NCBI GenBank assembly: GCA_017549105.1
Contig: JAFYVN010000003.1
Span: 1-42,652 of the forward strand
Direction of reading: 5' to 3'
Origin: Clostridia bacterium
GTDB taxonomy: Bacteria > Bacillota > Clostridia > Oscillospirales > Acutalibacteraceae
Length of the DNA: 42,652 nucleotides
The notes beneath the pieces were generated by a model. It was not told where the DNA came from and made no database searches. It worked only from the letters and a program-made list of their open reading frames with translations. A program made the position numbers and the translations under genes. Position 1 is the stretch's first letter. Every line of letters begins with the position of its first letter. Of the stretch, positions 30,359 to 39,107 are shown piece by piece.

Positions 30359-31013
30359 ATTCATCAAGATTTTTAACCGTCGGCAGATTCCAATGGAATA
30401 CCGTTGCAAGAATTCTGATTATCATTACTGAACCCGCACCGATAATAATTGCCGCAGTTGAGGAACAAACGCTGTAATATATAAGTAAATAATAAATGAC
30501 TGCTCCGATTATTGCTGCAAGCGCGTAAACTCTTTTGCGAAGAATTTTCGGCACTCTGCCTGCCATTATGTCACGCATCACACCGCCGCCGACACCGGTT
30601 AAGGTTGCAACAAAAATCGAGAGAAACATATTCTCCTCAAATCCGCAGGCGATTGCGCTGTTGACACCGCCGACAACAAAAACCGAAAGTCCGATTGAGT
30701 CAAAAATATTTATGACCTGCGAATATACGTCATAGTGTTTCTGAATTTTTTTGCCGAAGAAATACGCGATAATAAAAACCGCAAGCGAAGTTACAACAGC
30801 AGTTATGGCATAAACGGATTTTCTGAATGCCATCGGAGGAGTATAGCCGAGAATAAGGTCTCGCACAATACCGCCACCAACCGCAGTAACCGTTCCGAGA
30901 ACGATTGCTCCGAAAATATCAAACTTCTTTTCGAGTGCAGTGATGACACCTGTTATGGCAAAAGCGACGGTGCCGATAATTTCAATTGCAAAAAATAATT
31001 TTTCAAGATTCAT
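30357..31013 (-). CDS. UPF0126/TRIC-type membrane protein (YicG-like)
   Basis: A 218-residue protein with about seven hydrophobic segments, arranged as two similar halves. Each half carries the glycine motif GGGIVRDLILG or GGGVMRDIMAGRVP that defines the UPF0126/YadS/YicG family. That family is related to prokaryotic TRIC cation channels, and some members are described as glycine transporters. The start is the ATG at 31013, which has AAGGGGA at 8 nt. The ATG at 31019 is too close to it and a longer frame has no support. It overlaps the tadA 3' end by 11 bases, so the two are one operon. Confidence 0.88.
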   Translation of the reverse strand: MNLEKLFFAIEIIGTVAFAITGVITALEKKFDIFGAIVLGTVTAVGGGIVRDLILGYTPPMAFRKSVYAITAVVTSLAVFIIAYFFGKKIQKHYDVYSQVINIFDSIGLSVFVVGGVNSAIACGFEENMFLSIFVATLTGVGGGVMRDIMAGRVPKILRKRVYALAAIIGAVIYYLLIYYSVCSSTAAIIIGAGSVMIIRILATVFHWNLPTVKNLDE

Positions 31014-31476
31014 CGGCATTCCCCTTCTTTCTTTTTCTAAGTTGTGAAAAAAAATCCGACAGAAGTGCAGCACATTCATCTGCCATAAAACCCGCAACCA
31101 CCTCGGGTTTGTGGTTATAAGGCAAATCAAAAAGATTGACAACCGAACCGCACGAACCCGCTTTTATATCCGATGCGCCGTAAACAAGACGGCGGATTCT
31201 CGAATTGATTATTGCACCCGTACACATCGGGCAGGGTTCGAGAGTGACATACATCTCGCATTCCCAGAGCCGCCAACCGCCAAGCTTTTTGCAAGCAAGG
31301 TCAATCGCTTCGATTTCGGCATGGGCAAGAGCGTTTTTGCCGTATTCACGTCGGTTTCTGCCGACTGAAACAACCTCTCCGTTACGCACGATAACCGCAC
31401 CGACAGGAACTTCAAGCCCATCAGCAGCGATTTTTGCCTGTTCGATTGCAAGATTCATAAAATCACGGTCGGTCAT
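31003..31476 (-). CDS. tadA: tRNA-specific adenosine deaminase
   Basis: A 157-residue zinc deaminase converting A34 to inosine in tRNA-Arg(ACG). The zinc site is complete: HAEIEAI (His, catalytic Glu) and PCPMCTGAI (two Cys). N-terminal MTDRDFMNLAIEQAKIAA and the central GRNRREYGKNALAHAE fit TadA rather than guanine or cytosine deaminases. Length is typical. The ATG at 31476 follows TGAGGTGA. It shares a transcript with the overlapping UPF0126 gene. Confidence 0.95.
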   Translation of the reverse strand: MTDRDFMNLAIEQAKIAADGLEVPVGAVIVRNGEVVSVGRNRREYGKNALAHAEIEAIDLACKKLGGWRLWECEMYVTLEPCPMCTGAIINSRIRRLVYGASDIKAGSCGSVVNLFDLPYNHKPEVVAGFMADECAALLSDFFSQLRKRKKGNADES

Positions 31477-31529
31477 AATTCACCTCAAATCAACAAGGCG
31501 ACCCGATTGAGCCGCCTGTGATTAACTAA

Positions 31530-33944
31530 TTATTTCTTCTTTCTGAGGTCGATTTTTTCGACATTCCAGATATCTCTTGCATAGTCGTTGATTGAACGGT
31601 CAGCCGCAAAAACACCTGCGCCCGCGATATTTGCAAGCGACATCTTTGTCCATCTGTCCTTATCTGCCCAGATTTCCTCTGCAGTCTTCTGGATGTTTCT
31701 GTAATCAGCAAAATCTGCAAGAACCATATAGGGGTCATGATGGGTTATTGAACCGCCGATTTCACCGAACATCTTACCGTTGATTCCCTTATTGATGAAA
31801 TTGATAAGATTATTAAGCTCGGCGTTGTTGTTGTAGTAATTCTGCGGATTGTAGCCGCTTCTCTTAAGCTCATTGACCTCGGGAGTGCTCATACCGAAAA
31901 TAAGAATATTTTCGGGGCCTACAGCATCATAAATCTCGACGTTTGCGCCGTCCATTGTACCGACGGTAACAGCACCGTTAATCATAAGCTTCATATTACC
32001 CGTACCGCTTGCTTCCGTACCTGCAAGCGAAATCTGCTCGCTGATATCGGCTGCAGGCATAAGAGCCTCTGCCATAGTTACATTATAGTCTTCCATATAA
32101 ACAACCTTGAGAAGGTCCTTTACATCGGGGTCGTTATTGATAAGATCTGCAAGAGCGCAGATGAATTCGATGATTTTCTTTGCCATAAAGTAGCCCGAAG
32201 CTGCCTTTGCACCGAAAATATAGGTATGGGGAGTGTAGTTTCCGTTGGGGTTTGCTTTGATTTCAAGATACTTTGCAAGGATATTGAAAGCATTGAGATG
32301 CTGACGCTTATACTCGTGAAGACGCTTTACCTGAACGTCGAAAATCGAAGTCGGGTCAAGGCTGATACCCGTCTTACTCTTTACAATCTTTGCAAAATTC
32401 TCTTTATTTTCAAGCTTAATCCTGCGAAGGTCTTCGAGTACGGCGGCATCGTCTGCATACTTTGAAAGCTTGCTGAGCTTTGATGCATCATAAACAAAAT
32501 CCTTGCCGATAAGACCTGTCAGCATATCGGTGAGACCGGGGTTTGCCTGGCAGAGCCAACGTCTGTGAGCGATACCGTTTGTAACATTGGTGAATTTATC
32601 GGGTTCAAGAGTATAGAACTCGTTGAAGATAGTATCTTTAAGAATCTGACTGTGGAGAGCGGAAACGCCGTTTACCTTGTGGCAGACAGCAACGCAGAGG
32701 TTAGCCATTCTGACAGCACCGTTTGAGATAACAGCCATTCTTTCAACTCTGCCCGCATCACCTGTTGCATCCCAGATTTTCTTTCTGAAGCGGTTGTCAA
32801 TTTCCTTGACAATCTGATAAATTCTGGGAAGGAGTCTCTTGAAGAGGTCTTCACCCCAGCACTCAAGAGCTTCAGCCATAACGGTGTGGTTTGTATATGC
32901 ACAGCACTTTTCAACAATGCTGTAAGCATCATCCCAACCGTAACCGCATTCGTCAAGCATAATTCTCATAAGCTCGGGAATAGCCATTGTGGGATGGGTA
33001 TCATTGATGTGGATTGCGTTCATTTCCGCAAAGTTTTCGAGTGAACCGTAATCTCTGAGATGTCTCTGAACAATATCCTGAACGGATGCCGAAACAAGGA
33101 AATACTGCTGACGCAGACGAAGGCTCTTTCCTTCGGGGTGATTATCTGCGGGGTAAAGAACCTTGCTGATAACCTCTGCCATAGCCTTTTCTTCCATAGC
33201 TCTCATATAGTCGCCCTGGTTGAACATCGCCATATCAAGACCGTCAACCTTTGCCGACCATAGACGGAGCACAGCAGCGCCCTTTCCGTCTTTGGCAGCA
33301 ACCATCATATCATAAGGAACAGCCTTGACTGTTTTGCAGTTGACAAGCTCAACGTGATGATATGCGCCTTCCCAGCTGTCGATAACATCGCCTTCAAATT
33401 TGACTTCAACAGTCTTATCCTCTCTGGGAACAAGCCATACTTCGCCGCCGGGAAGCCAGAAATCGGGCATCTCGGTCTGCCAGCCGTCAATAATTTTCTG
33501 CTTGAAAATACCGTATTCGTAAAGAATCGAGTAGCCCATACCTCTGTAGCCCTGATTTGCAAGAGCATCGAGATAACAAGCTGCAAGTCTGCCCAATCCG
33601 CCATTGCCCAGACCTGCATCGGGTTCGCAGTCATAAAGTCTTTCAAGCTTTATGCCGAAGCTTGAAAGAGCCTTTTCTGCGGTTGATGTAAGATTAAGAT
33701 TGTAAAGAGTGTTCTTGAGAGTTCTGCCCATAAGGAACTCCATGCAGAGATAATAAACCTTCTTCTGATTTTTTTCGAGCGATTCCTTATCGAACTCTCT
33801 TCTCGAATCTCTTACCATATCTCTGGCTATCATCGAAAGTGCTCTGTAGAACTGTTCGTTGGTCGCATCCTTGGGCGAAACACCGAAGAAATGAGAAAGC
33901 TTGGATGAAATCATTTCTTCAAGCTGTTTTTTTGTAATTGCCAT
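31530..33944 (-). CDS. glgP: Glycogen/starch phosphorylase
   Basis: An 804-residue phosphorylase releasing glucose 1-phosphate from alpha-1,4-glucans with PLP. GNGGLGRLAACYLDAL (substrate region), VQVKRLHEYKRQ and the PLP-lysine block EASGTGNMKLMINGA are all intact. The ATG at 33944 is chosen because AGGAGG lies 9 nt before it; the frame extends 22 codons further but into the promoter. It is a single-gene unit with no other glycogen genes nearby. It starts from a promoter divergent with that of the CPBP protease gene. A weak hairpin (AGGCG/CGCCT) lies behind the stop. Confidence 0.97.
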   Translation of the reverse strand: MAITKKQLEEMISSKLSHFFGVSPKDATNEQFYRALSMIARDMVRDSRREFDKESLEKNQKKVYYLCMEFLMGRTLKNTLYNLNLTSTAEKALSSFGIKLERLYDCEPDAGLGNGGLGRLAACYLDALANQGYRGMGYSILYEYGIFKQKIIDGWQTEMPDFWLPGGEVWLVPREDKTVEVKFEGDVIDSWEGAYHHVELVNCKTVKAVPYDMMVAAKDGKGAAVLRLWSAKVDGLDMAMFNQGDYMRAMEEKAMAEVISKVLYPADNHPEGKSLRLRQQYFLVSASVQDIVQRHLRDYGSLENFAEMNAIHINDTHPTMAIPELMRIMLDECGYGWDDAYSIVEKCCAYTNHTVMAEALECWGEDLFKRLLPRIYQIVKEIDNRFRKKIWDATGDAGRVERMAVISNGAVRMANLCVAVCHKVNGVSALHSQILKDTIFNEFYTLEPDKFTNVTNGIAHRRWLCQANPGLTDMLTGLIGKDFVYDASKLSKLSKYADDAAVLEDLRRIKLENKENFAKIVKSKTGISLDPTSIFDVQVKRLHEYKRQHLNAFNILAKYLEIKANPNGNYTPHTYIFGAKAASGYFMAKKIIEFICALADLINNDPDVKDLLKVVYMEDYNVTMAEALMPAADISEQISLAGTEASGTGNMKLMINGAVTVGTMDGANVEIYDAVGPENILIFGMSTPEVNELKRSGYNPQNYYNNNAELNNLINFINKGINGKMFGEIGGSITHHDPYMVLADFADYRNIQKTAEEIWADKDRWTKMSLANIAGAGVFAADRSINDYARDIWNVEKIDLRKKK

Positions 33945-33991
33945 ATATATAATCCTCCTATAGATTGCAGACAAATAAAAATGTACTATAT

Positions 33992-34020
33992 ATTTTACAC
34001 TAAAATTCAAAATAATACAA
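33992..34020 (-). promoter_or_regulatory. Promoter for glgP
   Basis: Minus strand: TTGTAT (34015-34020), 17-nt spacer, TAAAAT (33992-33997), 48 bases before the glgP ATG. Confidence 0.65.
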
Positions 34021-34052
34021 CAAAATTTTAACAGTTGATTAACCTAAAACGC

Positions 34053-34081
34053 TTGTAAGAGATAGAAAATTAAGGTATAAT
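34053..34081 (+). promoter_or_regulatory. Promoter for the CPBP protease gene
   Basis: TTGTAA (34053-34058), 17-nt spacer, TATAAT (34076-34081). Predicted start near 34088, leaving an unusually short leader. Confidence 0.7.
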
Positions 34082-34101
34082 AATAAAAAAATTTGGTTGA
34101 A

Positions 34102-35112
34102 ATGCAAAAAACCAACAAAGACGGTGATAATTTGTATAATTTTTATGATGCCGAAAACTCAATATATGTACGCCTCGAAAAAGAACGTGAATCGATTAAA
34201 CTCATAAGCAAAGCGGCAGGTCTGAGCGTTATTGCATATGTGCTTATTCAGAATCTTCTGTCAATTCTTGTTTATCTTTCTCCCATCGGAGAGATATACG
34301 AAACAGACCCCGGTCTTCAAAGCGTTGTGACCATCTTTCTCTCTGTTCTCGGTCTGCTCGTACCGTTTGCTGCAGGCGGATATTTTATCAACAGAGGCAA
34401 AAACACTCCGATGGTTGATTTCAGAAAACCCGTCAGTATTCCTCTTATGCTTTCGGCAACGGCGCTCGGCATTTTTATTTGTCTTGCAGGCAACTACGTT
34501 ACGGGGATTTTTGCGGAGATGATGGATTCGGTCGGCATTACACTTTCTGCACCCGAATACACCGTGCCATCCGATTTTGCCGGAAGATTAATCTATGCAC
34601 TTTCCATTGCGGTTGTGCCCGCTCTCGTTGAAGAGTTCGCAGTCAGAGGTGTTATTCTTCAGCCTTTGAGAAAATACGGCGATAAGTTTGCAATTCTTGC
34701 TTCTGCTCTCATTTTTGCCGTTATGCACGGCAACCTTATTCAGGCGCCCTTCGCACTCATTGCGGGCATCGGAATCGGCTATGCCGTCTGCATCACAAAC
34801 AGTATATGGACGGGTGTGCTTATCCACTTCATCAACAATCTTTATTCGGTAATCATCGAATTCCTTGTTGCGGATATCACCGATGAAACAAAACTCAACT
34901 TAATATATATTTCAATCACGGTTGTGCTTTATGCGGTTTCAATCATCGGTTCGGTTGCATTCGTTGCAATAAAAAACAAAAGAAAAATTTTACCGTCATT
35001 CACCGCAATGAGCGAAAAGCAAAAGCTGAGAGCGTTCATCTTTACTCTGCCAATGATAATCGCTCTTCTCATGATGATAAAGATAACATCGGCTTTTATC
35101 GCCGCAAACTGA
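34102..35112 (+). CDS. CPBP-family intramembrane metalloprotease
   Basis: A roughly 336-residue membrane protein with eight or so hydrophobic segments and the CPBP (Abi/CAAX protease-like) motifs. EEFAVRG gives the EExxxR glutamates, FAVMHGN the first His, and HFINN the second. Members cleave within membranes or process peptides; the substrate here is unknown. The start is uncertain. The ATG at 34102 and a TTG at 34093 lack a ribosome binding site and lie only about 14 nt from the predicted transcript start. A TTG at 34132 has GGTGAT in front but at short spacing. A terminator follows the stop. Confidence 0.87.
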   Translation: MQKTNKDGDNLYNFYDAENSIYVRLEKERESIKLISKAAGLSVIAYVLIQNLLSILVYLSPIGEIYETDPGLQSVVTIFLSVLGLLVPFAAGGYFINRGKNTPMVDFRKPVSIPLMLSATALGIFICLAGNYVTGIFAEMMDSVGITLSAPEYTVPSDFAGRLIYALSIAVVPALVEEFAVRGVILQPLRKYGDKFAILASALIFAVMHGNLIQAPFALIAGIGIGYAVCITNSIWTGVLIHFINNLYSVIIEFLVADITDETKLNLIYISITVVLYAVSIIGSVAFVAIKNKRKILPSFTAMSEKQKLRAFIFTLPMIIALLMMIKITSAFIAAN

Positions 35113-35126
35113 ACAAAAAAACAAAT

Positions 35127-35160
35127 CCTCCGCGGAAATCAGATTCCGTGGAGGTTTTTT
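35127..35160 (+). terminator. Intrinsic terminator of the CPBP gene
   Basis: CCTCCGCGGAA (35127-35137) and TTCCGTGGAGG (35144-35154), then T7. May also serve the converging transporter gene. Confidence 0.88.
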
Positions 35161-35165
35161 TATGT

Positions 35166-36014
35166 TTAAAACATCATAAGCACGGTTGAAACAAACGCAA
35201 TTGCCGTTGAAATCAGCGTTTGGGGCGAAGGCTTTTCTTTTCTGATAAGACTGATTATCGTTGAAAAAACCATAACACCGCCCGTCGTTATCGGAAACTG
35301 AACCGAAGCGGGAAGCGAAACAAGAGCGATAAGACAAAGCAGATTGCCTATACCGTTGCAGACTGCGTGACCGCCGATGCTTCCGAGAGATTTGAGAGAA
35401 ACTTTTGCGATTTTTTTGTTCTTGATAAGCTGATATGCAAGGCACATAACAAAAACGCATATGTTCACAGTTGCCATAAAACTCTTGCTGTCAACGGCAA
35501 GAGAGGTGTCCGACTGATGTATCTTCGAAAGAACTCCGACCATACCGTTAAGCACAAAAACACCAAAATAATATTTGAGATTGTTACCCTTGGTTGTGCT
35601 CTTTTCAAAGCTGAGTGCGGTTGCAACACCGATAAGAATTATGCAGAATATCTTGAAAACATTCAGCTTTTCGTTGCAAAAAATAACACCGTAGGCAAGC
35701 GGCAGCAACATTCCGCCGAGCATCGCATAAATTGAAAAAACAGAGAGATTTGCCGTTGCAAACGATTTGAGACTTGCGTAATTATATCCGAGAACAACAA
35801 CGGCATAAATCGCAGCAATCAGCACGGAAAACCAAGTGAATTCAAGCCTGAATCCGCTGAGAACAAGCATAATCAGAAAGCTTATTCCGTGGGTGTAACC
35901 GGCAAAAATAACGGTTGAATCATTTCCGTCTCCGTTGAATTTGCGGAATTGCTGATTGAATAAAAACTGCATTGCAAACAAGAGCGCCGCAGTTGTAAGA
36001 AGTACATACATCAT
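35166..36014 (-). CDS. EamA/DMT-family transporter
   Basis: A 282-residue protein with ten hydrophobic segments in two halves, the pattern of the drug/metabolite transporter (EamA) superfamily. Recognisable details are a Gly- and Pro-containing helix (SIYAMLGGMLLPLAYGVIFC NEKL) and a C-terminal helix with LPASVQFPITTGG. The substrate cannot be predicted. The ATG at 36014 has AAAGGTGA in front. Only 24 bases separate its start from the stop of the serine recombinase on the same strand, so any native promoter has been displaced by the mobile element or lies within it. Confidence 0.82.
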   Translation of the reverse strand: MMYVLLTTAALLFAMQFLFNQQFRKFNGDGNDSTVIFAGYTHGISFLIMLVLSGFRLEFTWFSVLIAAIYAVVVLGYNYASLKSFATANLSVFSIYAMLGGMLLPLAYGVIFCNEKLNVFKIFCIILIGVATALSFEKSTTKGNNLKYYFGVFVLNGMVGVLSKIHQSDTSLAVDSKSFMATVNICVFVMCLAYQLIKNKKIAKVSLKSLGSIGGHAVCNGIGNLLCLIALVSLPASVQFPITTGGVMVFSTIISLIRKEKPSPQTLISTAIAFVSTVLMMF

Positions 36015-36038
36015 AATTTTTTCACCTTTATTTGTTGA

Positions 36039-37715
36039 TTATTTGCGTGTCAGCAACACAACACACTCGACTGTTGTTTCACTGTCCCAACGGATAAGTG
36101 TCACATTCTCATCCCCGTCATAAAAGACGGGGAATTTGAAATTGATACACTTTAACAGTCTACCGTCAGGCTGTTCTTCTTTGAATATCTCAACGCTTTC
36201 GATAAAGGTGTTGAGAAACTTCTTTTTCTCAGCGTCGGTAAACTCTTTGTACATTGTACCATAATAGTGCAGAAAAAGATAGACATTTTCACCTGATATT
36301 TTTTCTTCTTTTATGTTGGCGATGCGGGATTGAAGCTCAGCTATTTGTTCTTCCACAATCTCTATCTCATCATAGAAATCATAAAGTCTGTTTTGCATAT
36401 CCTGATACTTTTTATCGTAATGTCTGTCTGTGACATCAAGGGTATCCATTTGTGATGCAAGCTTTCTTTTTGACATAACAAGCTGATTGAGTTGCTTTTT
36501 GAATACTGCGAGCTCTTCTTCAAGACCTTCTGTGCTTACTCTTGTGTTTATCTTTTCACACAAAGCTTTTTCAAATTGAGGATTAGATACAAGCCTTTCA
36601 ATAACTTCTTCAACTGCTCCGTTAACAACAGTCTGATTCCATTGTCTGTGATAATCGCATTTGTGTCCGTCAACCTTCATACGATGCTTACAAGCATAAT
36701 AAAAATGGTCTTTATAGATTGTCCCGTCAGGCTTTTTCTTTCGGTTAATGTTACCGTACATTGCCGCACCGCAAACAGGGCAGCGAAGCAATCCTGACAA
36801 TAAATGCTCGTGGTCGAGATTGTATATCTTCTCTCGTTTAATACCTAATTTCTTTCGTTTCTGCTGTGCCAATTCCCAATCTTCAACAGATACAATGGCT
36901 TCGTGTATACCGTCATAAACAGGATATTGTTCTTGCTTAACTATATGATATTCGTTTCGGGTACCGTTAATCTTTTCAGTTTTACGCCTGCCGAATGCTA
37001 TCTTTCCGCAATAGACAGGATTCTGTATAACCAACTTTATGAAATGTGCAGAAAAGGTATTTAATGTACCATTTTGTCTTGGCTTTTTAGCAATGCCATG
37101 TTGGTTGAGATATTTAGCAATACCATTTGCACCCATATTTGTATTTATATATTTATCAAATATAATGCGTATAGTTTCAGCTTCATCCTCTGCAATCTTT
37201 AATTCACCTTTTTCAAGATAATATCCGTAAGGGGCAAACCCACCATTCCATTTACCTTCTCTTGCCTTTTGTTTTCTGCCTTCCATTGTCTGAACAAGAA
37301 TATTTTCACGCTCAATTTCAGCAACGGCAGATAATACAGAAATCATTAGCTTACCGCTGTCCTTTGAACTGTCGATACCATCTTCAACACAGATAAGATT
37401 TGCACCGTAGTCCTGCATAATCTGTAAAGATGAAAGCACATCAGCGGCATTTCTGCCGAAACGGGACAGCTTGAAAACAAGAACATAATCTATATTATCT
37501 TTACCGCTTGCAATATCTGATAACATTTGCTGAAACTCAAGTCTTCCTCCAATGTTTTTACCTGATTTACCTTCATCACTGTATTCTCCTGCAATATGCA
37601 TTTCCTGATACTTGGCATATTTACGGAGCTTTTCTCTCTGTGCATCAAGACTAAATCCCTCGACCTGCATTGATGTTGAAACACGGGTGTAGATATAGCA
37701 ATTTAATCGTTTCAT
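36039..37715 (-). CDS. Large serine recombinase (integrase of the mobilizable element)
   Basis: A 558-residue recombinase. The N-terminal resolvase domain has YIYTRVSTSMQVEG, with Ser13 as the nucleophile, and FKLSRFGRN. A recombinase domain follows, then a zinc-ribbon region (LLRCPVCGAAMYG ... YYACKHRM ... CDYH). The C-terminus has a coiled coil (about 395-475, EELAVFKKQLNQLVMSKRKL). This architecture is that of TnpX/phiC31-type integrases, which move elements between attP and attB with a 2-bp core. The ATG at 37715 follows AAGGAG. It lies at the chromosome-proximal end of the element, the expected place for an integrase. Confidence 0.95.
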   Translation of the reverse strand: MKRLNCYIYTRVSTSMQVEGFSLDAQREKLRKYAKYQEMHIAGEYSDEGKSGKNIGGRLEFQQMLSDIASGKDNIDYVLVFKLSRFGRNAADVLSSLQIMQDYGANLICVEDGIDSSKDSGKLMISVLSAVAEIERENILVQTMEGRKQKAREGKWNGGFAPYGYYLEKGELKIAEDEAETIRIIFDKYINTNMGANGIAKYLNQHGIAKKPRQNGTLNTFSAHFIKLVIQNPVYCGKIAFGRRKTEKINGTRNEYHIVKQEQYPVYDGIHEAIVSVEDWELAQQKRKKLGIKREKIYNLDHEHLLSGLLRCPVCGAAMYGNINRKKKPDGTIYKDHFYYACKHRMKVDGHKCDYHRQWNQTVVNGAVEEVIERLVSNPQFEKALCEKINTRVSTEGLEEELAVFKKQLNQLVMSKRKLASQMDTLDVTDRHYDKKYQDMQNRLYDFYDEIEIVEEQIAELQSRIANIKEEKISGENVYLFLHYYGTMYKEFTDAEKKKFLNTFIESVEIFKEEQPDGRLLKCINFKFPVFYDGDENVTLIRWDSETTVECVVLLTRK

Positions 37716-37780
37716 ATATTTTCAACTCCTTATAATTTTACATTGTGATTATATTTTTCTTTCGTATATTCGACAAATGT

Positions 37781-37805
37781 GTGAGGCAGGATAACCCTGC
37801 CTCAC
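37781..37805 (-). terminator. Hairpin downstream of the 76-residue ORF
   Basis: GTGAGGCAGG (37781-37790) and CCTGCCTCAC (37796-37805) with a 5-nt loop, 8 bases after the stop. No T run on either strand, so it may be a processing hairpin rather than a true terminator. It separates the recombinase from the mobilization genes. Confidence 0.5.
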
Positions 37806-37812
37806 AACACTT

Positions 37813-38043
37813 TTAAGCTGTCTTCTTGTTTCTGATTTCTGTATCATTTTTTGGTATCTTATTACCGTATTTCTCAATCATATCTGCAAGGAAATCTATC
37901 ATTTGGTCAAATGCGATTTTCTGTTCTTTGGTGAAGGTTGAAACATCAGGAATATTAAACGTACATTCTCCTTTTATATCGCTGATAGTTTTTACAAAAC
38001 CATCCTTTATGCTCTCATATAAATTTATAATTCTGCTAATCAA
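37813..38043 (-). CDS. Small hypothetical protein, 76 residues, of the mobile element
   Basis: I do not recognise this protein. It is mixed-charge and probably helical, with the segments ISRIINLYESIKDGFVKTIS and TKEQKIAFDQMIDFLADMIE. It has no cysteine and no membrane segment. Translation would start at a TTG (38043) preceded by GAGGTGA at about 7 nt. An overlapping ATG at 38050 gives only four codons. It follows the ParB-like gene by 6 bases and is the last gene before the hairpin at 37781-37805. Codon use is like that of its neighbours. Confidence 0.6.
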   Translation of the reverse strand: MISRIINLYESIKDGFVKTISDIKGECTFNIPDVSTFTKEQKIAFDQMIDFLADMIEKYGNKIPKNDTEIRNKKTA

Positions 38044-38049
38044 TACGCA

Positions 38050-38898
38050 TCACCTCGCATCTCTATTACGCTGTCGCTGAAGATACTTGTAATAGTGCTC
38101 ACAGGCTTTCAGTACGAAATCTTCAAAGTCTTTATCCTTAACCTTAGGTGCAACTTTTTGCAGCTTCTCCATAGATACTTTAAACATAGGCTTCTGATTT
38201 GCCTTATCTTCCTGCATAATGGTTTCAATATCATCGTCAGAAAGATTTCCTGTCTGACTTAATTTTTTGAAACGGACAGCCTGTGAAAGAGATGGTGTTC
38301 TGTCTTCAACCTCAATGGCACCGAGAAGAGCATACTGTTCCTCGTCGGTAAGGTATGAAAGCTCAACCGCAGGTGTGAGTGCGATTTTTTCTTCATCAAC
38401 AAGGTCAAGTAGTTCGGGTATGAGATAAGTCAGACGAATATAACGTTGAATTTGTCTACCACTGTCTGTGTCTGAAATTTCATCTCGTGACTTGTGGCCA
38501 ACTTGTCCACAAGTGATACCCTGATGCTTCATTGCTTCAAGTTTCAGCTTATATGCAAACGCCTTCTCCGACGGGAGAACATGCTCTCGGTGAAGATTAC
38601 TGTCAACGAGCATAATTGCTGCTTCATCACGGCTAACGGCATAAATAAAAGCAGGTACTGTTTCCAGCCCTGCTTTCTGTGATGCTCTCATTCGTCTGTG
38701 ACCTGAGATAAGTTCATATTCATCGTTTGTATTTTCCAACGGTCTTACAACAATAGGAGTAAGAATACCTTGCTCCTGAATACTGCATATAAGAGTATTC
38801 ATTTCATCGTTATCCAAAACCTTGTAAGGATTTCCCTCAAAGGGATGAATTTTTGATACCGGGATATTTACCGGTGATTTGATATTTTGATTAAACAT
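38050..38898 (-). CDS. ParB/RepB-type nuclease-fold DNA-binding protein
   Basis: A 282-residue ParB N-domain protein. ISKIHPFEGNPYKV-type start (VSKIHPFEGNPYKVLDND), GILTPIVVRPL and the ISGHRRMRASQKAG box are the classic ParB/sulfiredoxin motifs, and the LHREHVLPSEKAFAYKLKLE segment precedes the helix-turn-helix. No ParA partner is visible. Lone ParB-like genes are common in mobilizable elements of Firmicutes, where their role is not settled. The ATG at 38898 follows GGAGGTAA. It lies between two unknown small genes in the element operon. Confidence 0.88.
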   Translation of the reverse strand: MFNQNIKSPVNIPVSKIHPFEGNPYKVLDNDEMNTLICSIQEQGILTPIVVRPLENTNDEYELISGHRRMRASQKAGLETVPAFIYAVSRDEAAIMLVDSNLHREHVLPSEKAFAYKLKLEAMKHQGITCGQVGHKSRDEISDTDSGRQIQRYIRLTYLIPELLDLVDEEKIALTPAVELSYLTDEEQYALLGAIEVEDRTPSLSQAVRFKKLSQTGNLSDDDIETIMQEDKANQKPMFKVSMEKLQKVAPKVKDKDFEDFVLKACEHYYKYLQRQRNRDAR

Positions 38899-38916
38899 AA
38901 TTTACCTCCATAAAAA

Positions 38917-39102
38917 TTAATAATTTCTTTTATACTTTTTCTGTTCGGCTTGTATAAGCTTCAAGTGTTTTCTTACAGAATAGCCTGGTCTGCCCATATA
39001 CTTATGAGCATATTCGCTTGATGACATTTCTTCTTCGTAACAATTTTTATTATCAGCCTTTTTCTTTTCCTGCATTTTCTTGCATAATTCTTCAGCGTTC
39101 AT
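38917..39102 (-). CDS. Small basic hypothetical protein, 61 residues
   Basis: Unrecognised. Begins MNAEELCKKMQEKKKADNKN and ends with a very basic segment (KHLKLIQAEQKKYKRNY). It is rich in Lys and Glu and probably helical, with two Cys. Its ribosome binding site (GGGAGGTAA) overlaps the relaxase stop codon, so translation is coupled. Position between relaxase and ParB-like genes suggests a mobilization accessory role, which is only a guess. Confidence 0.65.
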   Translation of the reverse strand: MNAEELCKKMQEKKKADNKNCYEEEMSSSEYAHKYMGRPGYSVRKHLKLIQAEQKKYKRNY

Positions 39103-39107
39103 AGCAT

